Source: Chitinophaga pinensis
GTDB lineage: Bacteria; Bacteroidota; Bacteroidia; UKL13-3
DNA: 64,000 nucleotides
Reading direction: 5' to 3'
Assembly (NCBI GenBank): GCA_945898275.1
Contig: CAMDHZ010000002.1
Span: 148,003-212,002 of the forward strand
The notes beneath the pieces were generated by a model. It searched no databases and was not told the DNA's origin. It saw nothing but the letters and a program-made list of their open reading frames with translations. The translations under genes and the position numbers were made by a program. Numbering within the stretch: position 1 is the stretch's first letter; the number at the start of each line of letters is the position of its first letter. This document shows, in pieces, positions 20,342-29,114 of this stretch.

Positions 20342-21208
20342 ATGATTAAACCAATCTCAATTGCTCTGCTGCTTGCTATTTTTTGCAACAACAGCATTGC
20401 CCAAACCAAATCTAATATTTCGGACGTGTTTATTTTTGGTGGAGGGCTTCTCATGGACAATCCCTACCTAAGTCGCCAAGAAATGCTGCAACTGGCGCCC
20501 AATTCTCCCTTGCTCCAGCAGGATTTAAGCAAGTTCTACGACAACAACTCTCCTTACGACTACAGCGGCACACAAGATGCAACCACCTTTTCTGCAATGC
20601 TGGGATTTAATCCCTTTAAACCAAAATCCAATCGTTCTATAAGTCCAATTGTTAGAGTAGGCCTTTCGTTTGGTCAGGTTAACCTAGTAAACCAATACCT
20701 TAGTTATACAGAGCGCTTCCCTTATGATACCCTAATCTCGCAAAGAACGGGTGAGAAAATTTACCTCGACTCAATGGCTGGGAGCAGCCTAACCATGCAA
20801 CAAAGTGGCAACCAAGCTAGGGTAGAAATTGCCTTGCTTTTCCAAACCAATCTCGAGCGGTGGGTGTCTGTTTACAGCGGATTGTCTGCTGGTGCAGGGC
20901 TAACCTTTAACAACCGCACGCAAATAGGAAGAAGCAATTACCATTATGGCAATGGATATGGTTATGATTATTACTCAAGCAACTCCCAGTATGAGTGGGA
21001 AAACTATAATAACAAAAATGGCTACTTGGTTCAAACCGCCATACCCATTGGCTTAAATGTAAGGTTAGGAAAGAAGAGGCCAATCTTAAATCAATCCTTT
21101 ATCTTCATGGAATTTTCGCCTGGCCTTGCTTTTTACCATATTCCTGAGCTTAAAACGTATAGTAACTTTACCTATCAAACCAATGTGGGCATCAGGTTTA
21201 GGATTTAA
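20342..21208 (+). CDS. Predicted outer-membrane beta-barrel protein, unknown function
   Basis: A 288-residue protein with signal peptide MIKPISIALLLAIFCNNSIAQ. The mature part alternates hydrophobic and polar residues as beta-barrels do, for example SISPIVRVGLSFGQVNLV, RVEIALLFQTNLERWVSVYSG, FIFMEFSPGLAF, and ends TNVGIRFRI, similar to a terminal barrel strand. A low-complexity Tyr/Asn/Gly loop (NYHYGNGYGYDYYSSNSQY) is probably extracellular. No family can be named. The M1 peptidase gene starts 21 bases downstream, so the two may form an operon. Confidence 0.6.
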   Translation: MIKPISIALLLAIFCNNSIAQTKSNISDVFIFGGGLLMDNPYLSRQEMLQLAPNSPLLQQDLSKFYDNNSPYDYSGTQDATTFSAMLGFNPFKPKSNRSISPIVRVGLSFGQVNLVNQYLSYTERFPYDTLISQRTGEKIYLDSMAGSSLTMQQSGNQARVEIALLFQTNLERWVSVYSGLSAGAGLTFNNRTQIGRSNYHYGNGYGYDYYSSNSQYEWENYNNKNGYLVQTAIPIGLNVRLGKKRPILNQSFIFMEFSPGLAFYHIPELKTYSNFTYQTNVGIRFRI

Positions 21209-21229
21209 TTCTGCTATATTGCCCGCGAA

Positions 21230-23173
21230 ATGAAAAAAGTAATTACCATTTGTTTGATCCTATTTGTTAAATTGATAGGAGCACAGGACCAACATTTATG
21301 TTCGATAAGCAAACTCAGTGCATTGCAAAGAAGCAGTCTCACCAAGAATAATTTAACCAACGCCCAAGCTAGCTTAATAGAAAAATATGATGTGGGTTTC
21401 CATCATTTGTCATTGTCTGTTGAACGCACAAGCACTTTTATCAGCGGTAATGTTAGAACAATTGCCCGCTCACGGGTTGCTACCTTAGATACTTTTCTTT
21501 TTCAATTACATACCAATTTTACGGTTGATTCAGTCCATGGTTCAAACCAAACCCCCTATTCTTTTACCAAAATTGGCGATGTAACAGTTGTAATGTTGCC
21601 GCAAAGTATTGGTTTGAACCAAATCATCGACCTCACTATTTATTATAGAGGCACCCCACCAAGTGGCGCAAGTGCAGCGATTGGAAACGGCTTTAGCAAT
21701 AGGGCTTCTCCTACTTATGGCAATCAAATAACTTGGAGTTTAAGTCAGCCTTACAGTGCGTATGAGTGGTGGCCATGTAAGCAATCACTTCAAGATAAAA
21801 TAGATTCTATTTTTGTAAGTGTAACTACAGATACTTCCAACAAAGTTGGCTCACATGGGCTATTAAAACAAATAGATCTTAAACCTAATGGCAAGCATAC
21901 TTTTCATTGGCAAAGTTTTTATCCTATCAACTATTATTTGGTAATGGTAACGGTAGGTCAATACACAGAATATAGACAATATGCTAAGCCAAAAGGTTAT
22001 GCAGACAGTATTCTAATTCAGAATTATATTTACAGCAATCCAGCAGCTTACACCAATAATGCTACTAGCATTTTGGCCACAAAGCCCCAATTAGAATTGT
22101 TCTCCGACATATTTGGCTTGTATCCCTTTCACAAAGAAAAATACGGCCATGTGATGGCGCCATTTAGCGGGGGCATGGAGCATCAAACCATGAGCAGCAT
22201 GGGGATTTTTAACTTTGGTATTGTAGCACACGAAGTGGCACATCAATGGTTTGGCGACAATGTTACCTGTGCCACTTGGAGCGATATTTGGTTAAACGAA
22301 GGTTTTGCTTCTTATAGTGAGTACTTGGCAAGGCGTTATTTATTACCCAATACGGCTTTGCAAGAACTAACAGATATGCATGCTGCGTCTAAACAAGAAG
22401 TTGGCGCTGTGTATGTAACTGATACTGCCAATGTAAACAGATTATTTAGCAGTGCGTTAACCTATAACAAAGGTGCAGCAGCCATTAGGGTATTGCATTA
22501 TTTATTGGGCGATTCAATGTTTTTTGAGGTGTGTAAAACCTATCAAACAAGATTTGCCAATGGCAACGCAAGTACGCAAGATTTCAATGATTTGGTAAAC
22601 GAACTCAGTGGTAAAAACTATGATTTTTATTTTGATCAATGGATTTATGGCATTGGCTTTCCGGCATATACGAGCACATGGAATCAAACAAATGGAAAAT
22701 TCTATTTAAAAGTAAAACAAGCCAATGCGCACAGCGGGGGTTTATTTAGTCTACCTATCGCCTTTAACTTGCAGCGTGCCATTGGAGACACCCAGATTGT
22801 GTTAGATATAAACACAAGCGAACAAAATATTGAACTGCCCGTTGGTGGAACCATAAGTAATGTGGTAATTGACCCAAATGTTTGGATATTAAAGAATAGC
22901 AGCATGACAAAAGATGTAGGCTTAAGCGTTGGAGCACAAGCAGAAACAGCAAGTTTACGCATTTATCCAAACCCAGGAGAAGGTATGGTTTGGTTTGAAC
23001 CAAGTTTACCAAACACTGCTAGGGTAGAGGTAATTGACCTAAGTGGAAGAACTTGCATGACCTTGAGCGGCAAAGATGGATTTGATTTGAGTTCATTGCA
23101 AGCTGGAGTTTATTTGCTGAATGTAAGAGATAATGCAGGCAAGCAACAGGTGATTAAATATCAAAAATATTGA
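21230..23173 (+). CDS. Secreted M1 family aminopeptidase with T9SS sorting domain
   Basis: A 647-residue protein with a signal peptide (MKKVITICLILFVKLIGAQ). The M1 fold is indicated by the GAMEN-equivalent SGGMEHQTM near residue 314, the zinc site HEVAHQWFGD near 333 and the third ligand in WLNEGFASYSEY near 356; catalytic residues are intact. It lacks the long C-terminal helical domain of cytosolic PepN and instead ends in a T9SS domain (LRIYPNPGEGMVWFEPS ... VEVIDLSGRTCM ... LQAGVYLLNVRDNAG). A surface or secreted metallo-aminopeptidase is inferred. Three copies of the dispersed 10-mer lie in this gene (21539, 21611, 22992), the highest density in the window. Confidence 0.88.
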   Translation: MKKVITICLILFVKLIGAQDQHLCSISKLSALQRSSLTKNNLTNAQASLIEKYDVGFHHLSLSVERTSTFISGNVRTIARSRVATLDTFLFQLHTNFTVDSVHGSNQTPYSFTKIGDVTVVMLPQSIGLNQIIDLTIYYRGTPPSGASAAIGNGFSNRASPTYGNQITWSLSQPYSAYEWWPCKQSLQDKIDSIFVSVTTDTSNKVGSHGLLKQIDLKPNGKHTFHWQSFYPINYYLVMVTVGQYTEYRQYAKPKGYADSILIQNYIYSNPAAYTNNATSILATKPQLELFSDIFGLYPFHKEKYGHVMAPFSGGMEHQTMSSMGIFNFGIVAHEVAHQWFGDNVTCATWSDIWLNEGFASYSEYLARRYLLPNTALQELTDMHAASKQEVGAVYVTDTANVNRLFSSALTYNKGAAAIRVLHYLLGDSMFFEVCKTYQTRFANGNASTQDFNDLVNELSGKNYDFYFDQWIYGIGFPAYTSTWNQTNGKFYLKVKQANAHSGGLFSLPIAFNLQRAIGDTQIVLDINTSEQNIELPVGGTISNVVIDPNVWILKNSSMTKDVGLSVGAQAETASLRIYPNPGEGMVWFEPSLPNTARVEVIDLSGRTCMTLSGKDGFDLSSLQAGVYLLNVRDNAGKQQVIKYQKY

Positions 23174-23174
23174 G

Positions 23175-23205
23175 TTTGCCCAAAATTTAGAAAGGCGTAT
23201 ATTTG
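23175..23205 (+). promoter_or_regulatory. Promoter of tRNA-Arg
   Basis: TTTG (23175-23178), a 19-base spacer and TATATTTG (23198-23205) match the Bacteroidota consensus exactly. The tRNA begins 17 bases after the -7 box. This is the clearest promoter in the window. Confidence 0.75.
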
Positions 23206-23222
23206 CCTAGCTTAAGGGAAAT

Positions 23223-23294
23223 GGTCTCGTAGTTCAACGGATAGAATAGATGTTTCCTAAACATTTGATAGCAGTTCGATTCTGCTCGAGACTA
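23223..23294 (+). tRNA. tRNA-Arg (anticodon CCU)
   Basis: Acceptor GGTCTCG pairs with CGAGACT (terminal G-T pair), discriminator A. The D arm is GTTC-AACGGATA-GAAT. The anticodon arm is GATGT-TTCCTAA-ACATT with anticodon CCT, reading AGG. The T arm is GCAG-TTCGATT-CTGC. CCA is not encoded. Confidence 0.92.
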
Positions 23295-23330
23295 CAGAAG
23301 CTTTTAGCGGTTGGCTATTAGCAGTTAACA

Positions 23331-23362
23331 AAAACCTGTCAAGATGTTGGCAGGTTTTTTTG
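23331..23362 (+). terminator. Rho-independent terminator after tRNA-Arg
   Basis: AAAACCTGTCAA and TTGGCAGGTTTT form a 12-bp stem with one T-G pair and loop GATG, running into a TTTTTTT tract. It lies 36 bases after the tRNA. Confidence 0.8.
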
Positions 23363-23390
23363 TTCATAAAGCACTCTTTTTTTCTATACT

Positions 23391-23632
23391 ATTTATGGAG
23401 TAGCTCCCCACCATTTATGGAGTAGCACCGCACCATTTATAGAGTAGCACCGCACCATTTATAGAGTAGCTTCGCACCTTTTATAGAGTAGCTCCGTACC
23501 TTTTATGGAGTAGGTATGTACCTTTTATGGAGTAGGTATGTACCTTTTATGGAGTAGCTCCGCACCTTTTATGGAGTAGGTATGTACCTTTTATGGAGTA
23601 GCTCCGTACCTTTTATGGAGTAGCACCGCACC
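23391..23632 (+). repeat. Tandem array of eleven 22-bp units
   Basis: Eleven head-to-tail units of exactly 22 bases with consensus (A/T)TTTATGGAGTAGCTCCGTACC. The first half (TTTATGGAGTAG) is nearly invariant; the second half occurs as CTCCGTACC, CACCGCACC, GTATGTACC or similar. A partial twelfth unit breaks off at 23633. There are no unique spacers. The rest of the 23295-23703 gap holds the terminator and, at 23660, a variant copy of the dispersed motif. Confidence 0.9.
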
Positions 23633-23703
23633 ATTTGGGTACCTGCTTGGTATAACCTATTGGTTCAACCCGAAACCCCTTTAAAATGCCCTATTTTACT
23701 TAG

Positions 23704-24972
23704 TTATTCCTTTATAAATTTTTGGCAAACCTTACCCAACTGCAGGCTATATAAACCTGCTGGCAAGGTTTCTAGCGAGATTTGGGATTGTGAGTTTTGT
23801 AGGATGCCAGTGAGCAGCCTCTTGCCATAAATATCTATTATTTGATATTCCAAACCTATCAGGTTTTCTGCTATCTCTACCTGAATTAAACCATTGGCAG
23901 GGTTAGGAAACACTTGCACTTTTTGCGAACCTACCTGGTTTATCCCTGTTGAATTAATATTTATTTCTGTCCATGCAGTATCATTTTCACTGCATTTATG
24001 GGCTGTTAAAGTTACCCTAAAGTTCCCAGTAGTTTTATAGGTATGTAATGGCTCAAATTGGGAGGAAGTATCACCATCTCCAAATTCCCATAGATAGCTA
24101 TCTGCATTTGTCGCTGCATTTTGAAACTGAATGGTTCTTGGCTTGTCCGTTTGATAAGTGAAGCTTGCTTTTGGTCCAAATTCACCTACGTTCCAATCGC
24201 CTAATTTTTGATAAACAATCATCTTTGCTGCTTCTCTGATGGCCAAAGCCTGGTTGGTTGCTAATCCACCATTATAGGTAATTTGGGTAGGATCTTTTTT
24301 TAGTAGTATGGTATAAAAACAACAAGCAGCAGCATAGCTTCCTGCCAAAGAAGGGTGGCTTTCATCTGCATTGTAAAGCTCTATGCTAGGGTTATTTGCT
24401 CTAAGGTATTTCCAAACCGCACCAACAGGAGACAGTAGCGCCTTATTATCCTCAGCCATTTTGCTGTACCGCAGTGCCAATAAGCTATCCATTCCTGCAT
24501 ACGTGCACACAGGTGGCCAAGTTGGGCAGTTTTGTGCATCCCCATTTTTCCTGCCCCAAGTCATGTAAAACACCGTTTGGGTACAAGCATGGTTGGCATG
24601 AATGAGGCTATCTAAGGCTGTTGCATAAGGATATACCAATTCTTCTACATCTGCATCTGGAAAAGAAGGCAACTGACTTTGTTCTTGCAGCACCGCATAA
24701 TCCCATTTTTGGGAATTTATTTTTCCAAGCGAAACAGAATTAGTTGAATGCCCCATAAAGGTATGCCCACCTGGCGTATTGGCATCAGTTATAACCGTAT
24801 CCCCGCTAGAAAGTGCAATATTGGATAAAAGCAAAGGAAGGTTATTGTATTGCGTGTAGCTATTTCCAAGGAAAAGCACCTTAAGGGATTGGGTTTGCGC
24901 AGAAACTCCTATTGGTAACAGCAGCAATAAAAGATTAAAGACCAAAAGGTTTTCGAAGGTTTTAGTTGTCAT
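23704..24972 (-). CDS. Secreted SGNH-type hydrolase with PKD domain and T9SS sorting domain
   Basis: A 422-residue protein with signal peptide ending GVSAQ. The SGNH block I motif is FLGNSYTQYNNLP (Ser near residue 38); the C-terminal catalytic pair is in ADESHPSLAGSYAAA near 200. A PKD domain follows (ASFTYQTDKPRTIQFQN ... YLWEFGDGDTS ... HTYKTTGNFRVTLTA), then a T9SS domain (VQVFPNPANGLIQVE ... YQIIDIYGKRLL ... LPAGLYSLQLGK). It probably removes ester groups such as acetyl from a glycan outside the cell; substrate unknown. It stands alone and is followed downstream by the tandem array. Confidence 0.82.
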   Translation of the reverse strand: MTTKTFENLLVFNLLLLLLPIGVSAQTQSLKVLFLGNSYTQYNNLPLLLSNIALSSGDTVITDANTPGGHTFMGHSTNSVSLGKINSQKWDYAVLQEQSQLPSFPDADVEELVYPYATALDSLIHANHACTQTVFYMTWGRKNGDAQNCPTWPPVCTYAGMDSLLALRYSKMAEDNKALLSPVGAVWKYLRANNPSIELYNADESHPSLAGSYAAACCFYTILLKKDPTQITYNGGLATNQALAIREAAKMIVYQKLGDWNVGEFGPKASFTYQTDKPRTIQFQNAATNADSYLWEFGDGDTSSQFEPLHTYKTTGNFRVTLTAHKCSENDTAWTEININSTGINQVGSQKVQVFPNPANGLIQVEIAENLIGLEYQIIDIYGKRLLTGILQNSQSQISLETLPAGLYSLQLGKVCQKFIKE

Positions 24973-24987
24973 ATAACCATTAGATAG

Positions 24988-25902
24988 CTATCTGTATAGA
25001 AAGGTTGCTAGCCCACCATCACTTATTTCATGAATTAGCTCAAGGTTTGGTTTACGTCTGGAAAACTCTAACGTTTGATTGAAAAACTTTCTAGGCCTTT
25101 CTCTATGTTGTCTCCAATCTTGCATGATTATGAGGGTTCTATTGGGTACAAAATTCTTTGAAAAAATATTATACCAACCATTATTGGCCTCAAGGGTTCT
25201 GCCGCAATCTACAATTATCATTTCTATTGGTTTGTTTTCCCAAGTTACAAAAGGTAGATTTTCATTTCCATCAAAATTTGCAAATTTTCCATGATTAATA
25301 ATTAGTTTATCCATCGCTTCGGCAGCGTATTTCTCAAATATAAACCTAAAGTCATTGTGATTATGTGGTCTGTTTGCCTCCGAATATAAAGGATCCATCC
25401 AAGCAGAACGCCAAATGAAGTCATCAAACACATGCAATTTCTTATCCTTAAAATTTGAGTTTTTTGAAAATGCATCAGTAAGGTGCAAAGTTGAATGGCC
25501 TAGCCATGGACCTAATTCTACAATTTCTCCCCAACCTGAATAGGCTTGCGCTATATAATGATAATAACAAATTTCCTCCCCAGTAATCATACCTGGAACA
25601 TTAAAATGCTTGGGTTGCATCTTTAACCAAGGAGCTTGTACATCCATGATTGCATATTCTAGTTTAAAAGCCGATGTTTCATTTTCCCAGTTTTGGACTT
25701 TTGCTTTTGGATTTTTTAGAATTCGCTCAAAATCTTCAACGCTTAATTGCAATAATTCCAATTTGCTAATTAGTTTATTTAACTCCTCTAAGGATATTTC
25801 TTTTGAAGATTGGCCCACTAAACCTAATCCAAAATCTATTCTAGCTTCGGGCGGTAACTGTCTAACTATTTTTCTAAGTATGCTTGCAAATATTGAGTTC
25901 AT
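24988..25902 (-). CDS. Class I SAM-dependent methyltransferase-like protein (TylF-like)
   Basis: A 304-residue protein. After an about 95-residue helical N-terminus comes a Rossmann-type pattern: EIVELGPWLGHSTLHL (motif I, near residue 130), KKLHVFDDFIW (motif II acidic residues near 165), IEMIIVDCGRT (near 235) and a final beta region TLIIMQDWRQHRERPRKF. This resembles macrocin O-methyltransferase/Methyltransf_24 enzymes found in sugar or natural-product modification. No partner pathway is adjacent. It is 15 bases upstream of the SGNH gene on the same strand and may share a transcript. Confidence 0.65.
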   Translation of the reverse strand: MNSIFASILRKIVRQLPPEARIDFGLGLVGQSSKEISLEELNKLISKLELLQLSVEDFERILKNPKAKVQNWENETSAFKLEYAIMDVQAPWLKMQPKHFNVPGMITGEEICYYHYIAQAYSGWGEIVELGPWLGHSTLHLTDAFSKNSNFKDKKLHVFDDFIWRSAWMDPLYSEANRPHNHNDFRFIFEKYAAEAMDKLIINHGKFANFDGNENLPFVTWENKPIEMIIVDCGRTLEANNGWYNIFSKNFVPNRTLIIMQDWRQHRERPRKFFNQTLEFSRRKPNLELIHEISDGGLATFLYR

Positions 25903-26056
25903 TGAAGTTTTTAAATAATGTTCCGAAAGTAATGTTTTATTTTATTTTCACGAATCCATACATTTTCTCATTTAGAGGAAAGTTATTTTTCAAATTGTTA
26001 AGACGTTTAATCAAAGGCTTTTATTATAGTCAAAGAATATTCAATAATTTTGCCAC

Positions 26057-26200
26057 ATGAACGAGATAAATTCCATTTATAAACTTACCAAATTTGATTA
26101 CAAAGACTATTTTGAAAAGGGAGTTGATTTTGAAACTTACTTAGCCAAAATGGAGGAGGAAAAACGGGACAAGCTTTTGCCAATGGGGAGTTTACAGTAG
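26057..26200 (+). pseudogene. Truncated 5' end of a thioredoxin-like gene (relative of the 37366 gene)
   Basis: The first 35 codons match the start of the intact gene at 37366: MNEINSIYKLTKFDY here against MNQVESIHQLSKFDY there, then a near-identical stretch (YFEKGVDFETYLAKMEEE). In DNA, the last part (about 26110-26162) is almost identical to the intact copy while the first 40 bases are clearly divergent. Homology stops at about 26162 and the frame ends at TAG 26198. The upstream sequence CAATAATTTTGC is also shared. It lacks the active-site region, so I treat it as a remnant. Confidence 0.75.
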
Positions 26201-26310
26201 ATTCGTTAGGGTCATCTACCATTGACATAGCTCAGCTATCTCGAGGCATCTATTATATTAGAATATTTAATGAGCAGGCCTCTGTTACATTAAAGTTTAT
26301 CAAGTGTTAG
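26167..26310 (+). pseudogene. 3' remnant of a T9SS sorting domain gene
   Basis: In a different frame from the fragment before it, 26167-26310 encodes 47 residues: GQAFANGEFTVDSLG, then DIAQLSRGIYYIRIFNEQ and KFIKC, stop. This is the second half of a T9SS type A sorting domain (L-x-x-GIYYIRI). No upstream part of that gene is present, so its body was deleted at the junction near 26163-26167. Together with the preceding fragment it explains the 430-base gap between 25902 and 26333. Confidence 0.65.
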
Positions 26311-26332
26311 GGTATTTAATCTTGTAGCTGTT

Positions 26333-26980
26333 TTAAAGTAAATTATGTTTATTGGCGAAATCAATTAACCCAGCGGTGTTTTTTAGTTCAAGTTTTTGCA
26401 GAATGTTCTTTCTATGTGTTTTTACTGTATAAAAGCTAAGAAATAACTTTTCTGAAATTTGTGAACTATTCATTTGAAGTGCGATAAGTTTAATTATTTC
26501 AAGCTCTCTTTTTGTTAGTTTTTCAATCGTGTGATTTACATTCCTTATAGATAAATCATCTTCCATATTCTGTTGGTTCAGATTTAAAGAGGGTGAAATA
26601 TATTTTATGTCTTGATCAATAGCGTTTAATGCTTCAATTAATTCTTGCTTTCCACCATATTTTATTACGTATGCATTGATGTAATTATTCACTAACGAGC
26701 TTATTGTTGAAGAATCATCAACCATTGATAGTACAATTATTTTGCATTTTGGTTGAATAGACTTTAGTTTTATTATCAAGTCAAAACCACTATAATCATT
26801 CATATTTAAGTCAATTATTGCAATGTCAATTTTGATATTCTTGAATGCTTCGATGGTTTCTTTTCCGTTTTTGCATTCAGCAACAATTTGTATATGATTG
26901 AATTCACTTAAAATTAAATTGAGACCTTCTAAAAATATTTTATGGTCATCTGCAATTAGTATTTTCTTAGGCCTTTTCAT
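26333..26980 (-). CDS. NarL/LuxR-type response regulator
   Basis: A 215-residue protein. The receiver domain has the acidic pair in LIADDHKIF, the phosphoacceptor Asp in IAIIDLNMND near residue 56, and the switch Ser and Lys (VLSMVDD, VIKYGG). The C-terminal LuxR-type HTH (IEKLTKRELEIIKLIALQMNSSQISEKLFLSFYTVKTHRKNILQKL) binds DNA. Its start overlaps the stop of the histidine kinase gene by four bases (ATGA type), so the pair is translationally coupled. Likely targets include the divergent secreted-protein operon starting at 29115, but this is inference from position only. Codon use is notably AT-rich. Confidence 0.9.
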   Translation of the reverse strand: MKRPKKILIADDHKIFLEGLNLILSEFNHIQIVAECKNGKETIEAFKNIKIDIAIIDLNMNDYSGFDLIIKLKSIQPKCKIIVLSMVDDSSTISSLVNNYINAYVIKYGGKQELIEALNAIDQDIKYISPSLNLNQQNMEDDLSIRNVNHTIEKLTKRELEIIKLIALQMNSSQISEKLFLSFYTVKTHRKNILQKLELKNTAGLIDFANKHNLL

Positions 26981-28962
26981 TTAGGTAAAGTAATTTCAAT
27001 TATGACGGTTGTACCATTATTTTTTTTGGTATCAAAAACAATACTTCCATTTAATGATGCAATTCTGTTTTTAATATTATTTATGCCTAGGCCTTTATTA
27101 TTTTCCTCCAAATCAAACCCAGTTCCATCATCTTCTGCGATAATGAGTAGCCTTGAATTATTTTGTATTACTTGAATTGCTGCAGATTGCGCGTGCGCGT
27201 GTTTTATGATGTTATTTACAAGCTCTTGTATTATTCTAAAAATTTGAACCTCTAAATCTTTTGTAAAGGTTTCCTTTTCAATTTGATGAATGAATTTTAA
27301 ATCAATATCTGAATTTTCTTTTATTTGATGGACAAAGCGATTAATACTTTCAATTATTCCAGAATTAATTAACCCCGGCGGCAATAGGTCATGTGAAATG
27401 CTCCTAACTTCCAGACAAGCCTCATCAATTTGTTTTATGAGATTTTGATGGAAGTTTTTTGCCCTATCCATTAGAAGCACTTTTTCGTAGTCTTCTGACT
27501 GGGCATGAAGTTTTATTGCAGATAACTGGGCTCCAAGCCCATCGTGAAGTTCTTTAGCGATTCTTTTTCTTTCTCTTTCTTCTCCAGTTAATATCGACCA
27601 ATACAACTCGGTCTGTTTTTTTTCCAATTCCTGTGTTTTAGTTTCAATTTGCCTGGCCAATTCATCATTTAGATTCTCTTTAAGCGTATTTATTTCTTCA
27701 AGGTTTTGTATTAATTGTAATTGTGCAAGCTCTTTATCATTTTTATAAATTCTGAACCGATCAATTAGTGCCAAGAATAAAATAATGCATTTAAACAACA
27801 ACAGGAAAACAACAAGATTATTCGTAAATATGAATTCAGGCTCTTTGTTATTTGTAAGAAAAGTCATGAATGAAATAATCGCTGTTGCAAGCAAAAATCC
27901 TAGAATATAAAACCGGGTTATTTGCACTTTTTTAAACAAGTAATAAACGCCCAGGATACACAGCGATATGTAAAAAATGACTATGAAATTATACATGATT
28001 CGAATGGAAACATTAAAAACTTCACCATTTTGCAGCATCATGGTTAGCAAGAGCATATTCAGAATAAGAAAAACATTCAAGCTTCGTATAACATACTTAT
28101 TGTAAACTTCATTTTTAAAAAATGATTTGGCAAATATGAGTCCGAAAATGATGGTGAGAATAATTGTTATTGGACCACTTTTATTTGACCATTCGCCTTG
28201 GTTTGGCCACAAGTACTGAAATGCAATGCCACTTAAAATAGCTTGATTGATAGATAGAAAAAAAATGTATAAAGCGTAAAAATAAAATACAGAATCTCTG
28301 ACAATAAATCCAAAATAGACACTTAGGAAACAAAGTAAAAATAACACTCCTAAATAGAGTCCAAATATCAGATCTTTTTTTTCTGCATGTAAAACAAATG
28401 AATTTGCCTCTAGTAGCCGCAGCGGAAAATTAAGACGCCGGCCATCTGCAATTATTTTTAACAGAATAATGTGTTTGCCTTTTTCATTAACTACAATTTC
28501 AAATAATGGATTTCTGAATGGGGTTTTTCTATTAATAAATGGAATTTCATCTCCGGATTGGTCGGTTTTAAATAGTTTATTTTCCGCAAAATGATAAAAG
28601 TAAATCTTATCAATTAGCGTATTATCTACCTCAAGAAAAAGAGTTTTTGAGGTATTCGAGAGATGCGTAAATTCATACTTAATTACAAATTCATTTTTAT
28701 ATTGTTGACTCTGAATGCCAAATAGTTTAAATGGATGAGCCTTCCATTGTATACTATCGTAATTTTTAATAGGATTGTTGCAATAAGTCGTATCTATATC
28801 AAATATTATTGAACACTTATTGGCAATATTTATTGTTGAATCTTCTCTGGAATAGGCTATTGTTTTTAATCCAAATAAAATAAACACGAGTGCGGAAATA
28901 TGAATTTTCCCGCTTCTCTTTATTTCTTTAAAGTTTGAATAAAAATGTAATAAAATAATCAA
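26977..28962 (-). CDS. 7TMR-DISM sensor histidine kinase (HisKA_3 type)
   Basis: A 661-residue protein. An N-terminal hydrophobic segment precedes an extracytoplasmic beta-sandwich of the 7TMR-DISMED2 kind (about 50-195), then seven TM segments (about 200-405), a coiled coil (about 410-460), a dimerisation and phosphotransfer domain with the H box RKRIAKELHDGLGAQLSAI (about 468) and a GHKL ATPase with N box ELVNNIIKHAHA, AEDDGTGFD and GLGINNIKNRI. This pairs with NarL-type regulators, as seen in the next gene. DISMED2 domains are thought to bind carbohydrate-like or other small ligands; the ligand here is unknown. All catalytic boxes are intact. Confidence 0.9.
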   Translation of the reverse strand: MIILLHFYSNFKEIKRSGKIHISALVFILFGLKTIAYSREDSTINIANKCSIIFDIDTTYCNNPIKNYDSIQWKAHPFKLFGIQSQQYKNEFVIKYEFTHLSNTSKTLFLEVDNTLIDKIYFYHFAENKLFKTDQSGDEIPFINRKTPFRNPLFEIVVNEKGKHIILLKIIADGRRLNFPLRLLEANSFVLHAEKKDLIFGLYLGVLFLLCFLSVYFGFIVRDSVFYFYALYIFFLSINQAILSGIAFQYLWPNQGEWSNKSGPITIILTIIFGLIFAKSFFKNEVYNKYVIRSLNVFLILNMLLLTMMLQNGEVFNVSIRIMYNFIVIFYISLCILGVYYLFKKVQITRFYILGFLLATAIISFMTFLTNNKEPEFIFTNNLVVFLLLFKCIILFLALIDRFRIYKNDKELAQLQLIQNLEEINTLKENLNDELARQIETKTQELEKKQTELYWSILTGEERERKRIAKELHDGLGAQLSAIKLHAQSEDYEKVLLMDRAKNFHQNLIKQIDEACLEVRSISHDLLPPGLINSGIIESINRFVHQIKENSDIDLKFIHQIEKETFTKDLEVQIFRIIQELVNNIIKHAHAQSAAIQVIQNNSRLLIIAEDDGTGFDLEENNKGLGINNIKNRIASLNGSIVFDTKKNNGTTVIIEITLPK

Positions 28963-29074
28963 TTGATACTTTTATTTATATTTAATACCATGTAAGTTTT
29001 TCAAATGTAATTCCAAAATACTAATGACACTTTATCACTTATAAAAATACAACTTTGGAGGTATAGTGGCATAA

Positions 29075-29114
29075 GGTTTTTGATTCTTTATTTGCCTAAT
29101 CAAAAACCCTTTTT
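29075..29114 (+). promoter_or_regulatory. Hairpin plus T run immediately before the start codon at 29115
   Basis: GGTTTTTGATT (29075-29085) and AATCAAAAACC (29098-29108) form a perfect 11-bp inverted repeat with a 12-base loop, followed by CTTTTT that abuts the ATG. It looks like an intrinsic terminator or attenuator in the leader, or an operator. It lies in the divergent intergenic region between the histidine kinase and the secreted-protein operon. Confidence 0.55.

Noticed and set aside
23391..23632. CRISPR-like array
   Set aside because: The units follow each other without unique spacers, the 22-bp period is fully taken up by the repeat, and no cas gene is near. It is a tandem repeat.
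26057..26200. A functional 47-residue gene
   Set aside because: It is the head of a longer family, stops shortly after homology ends, and lacks the active-site region.
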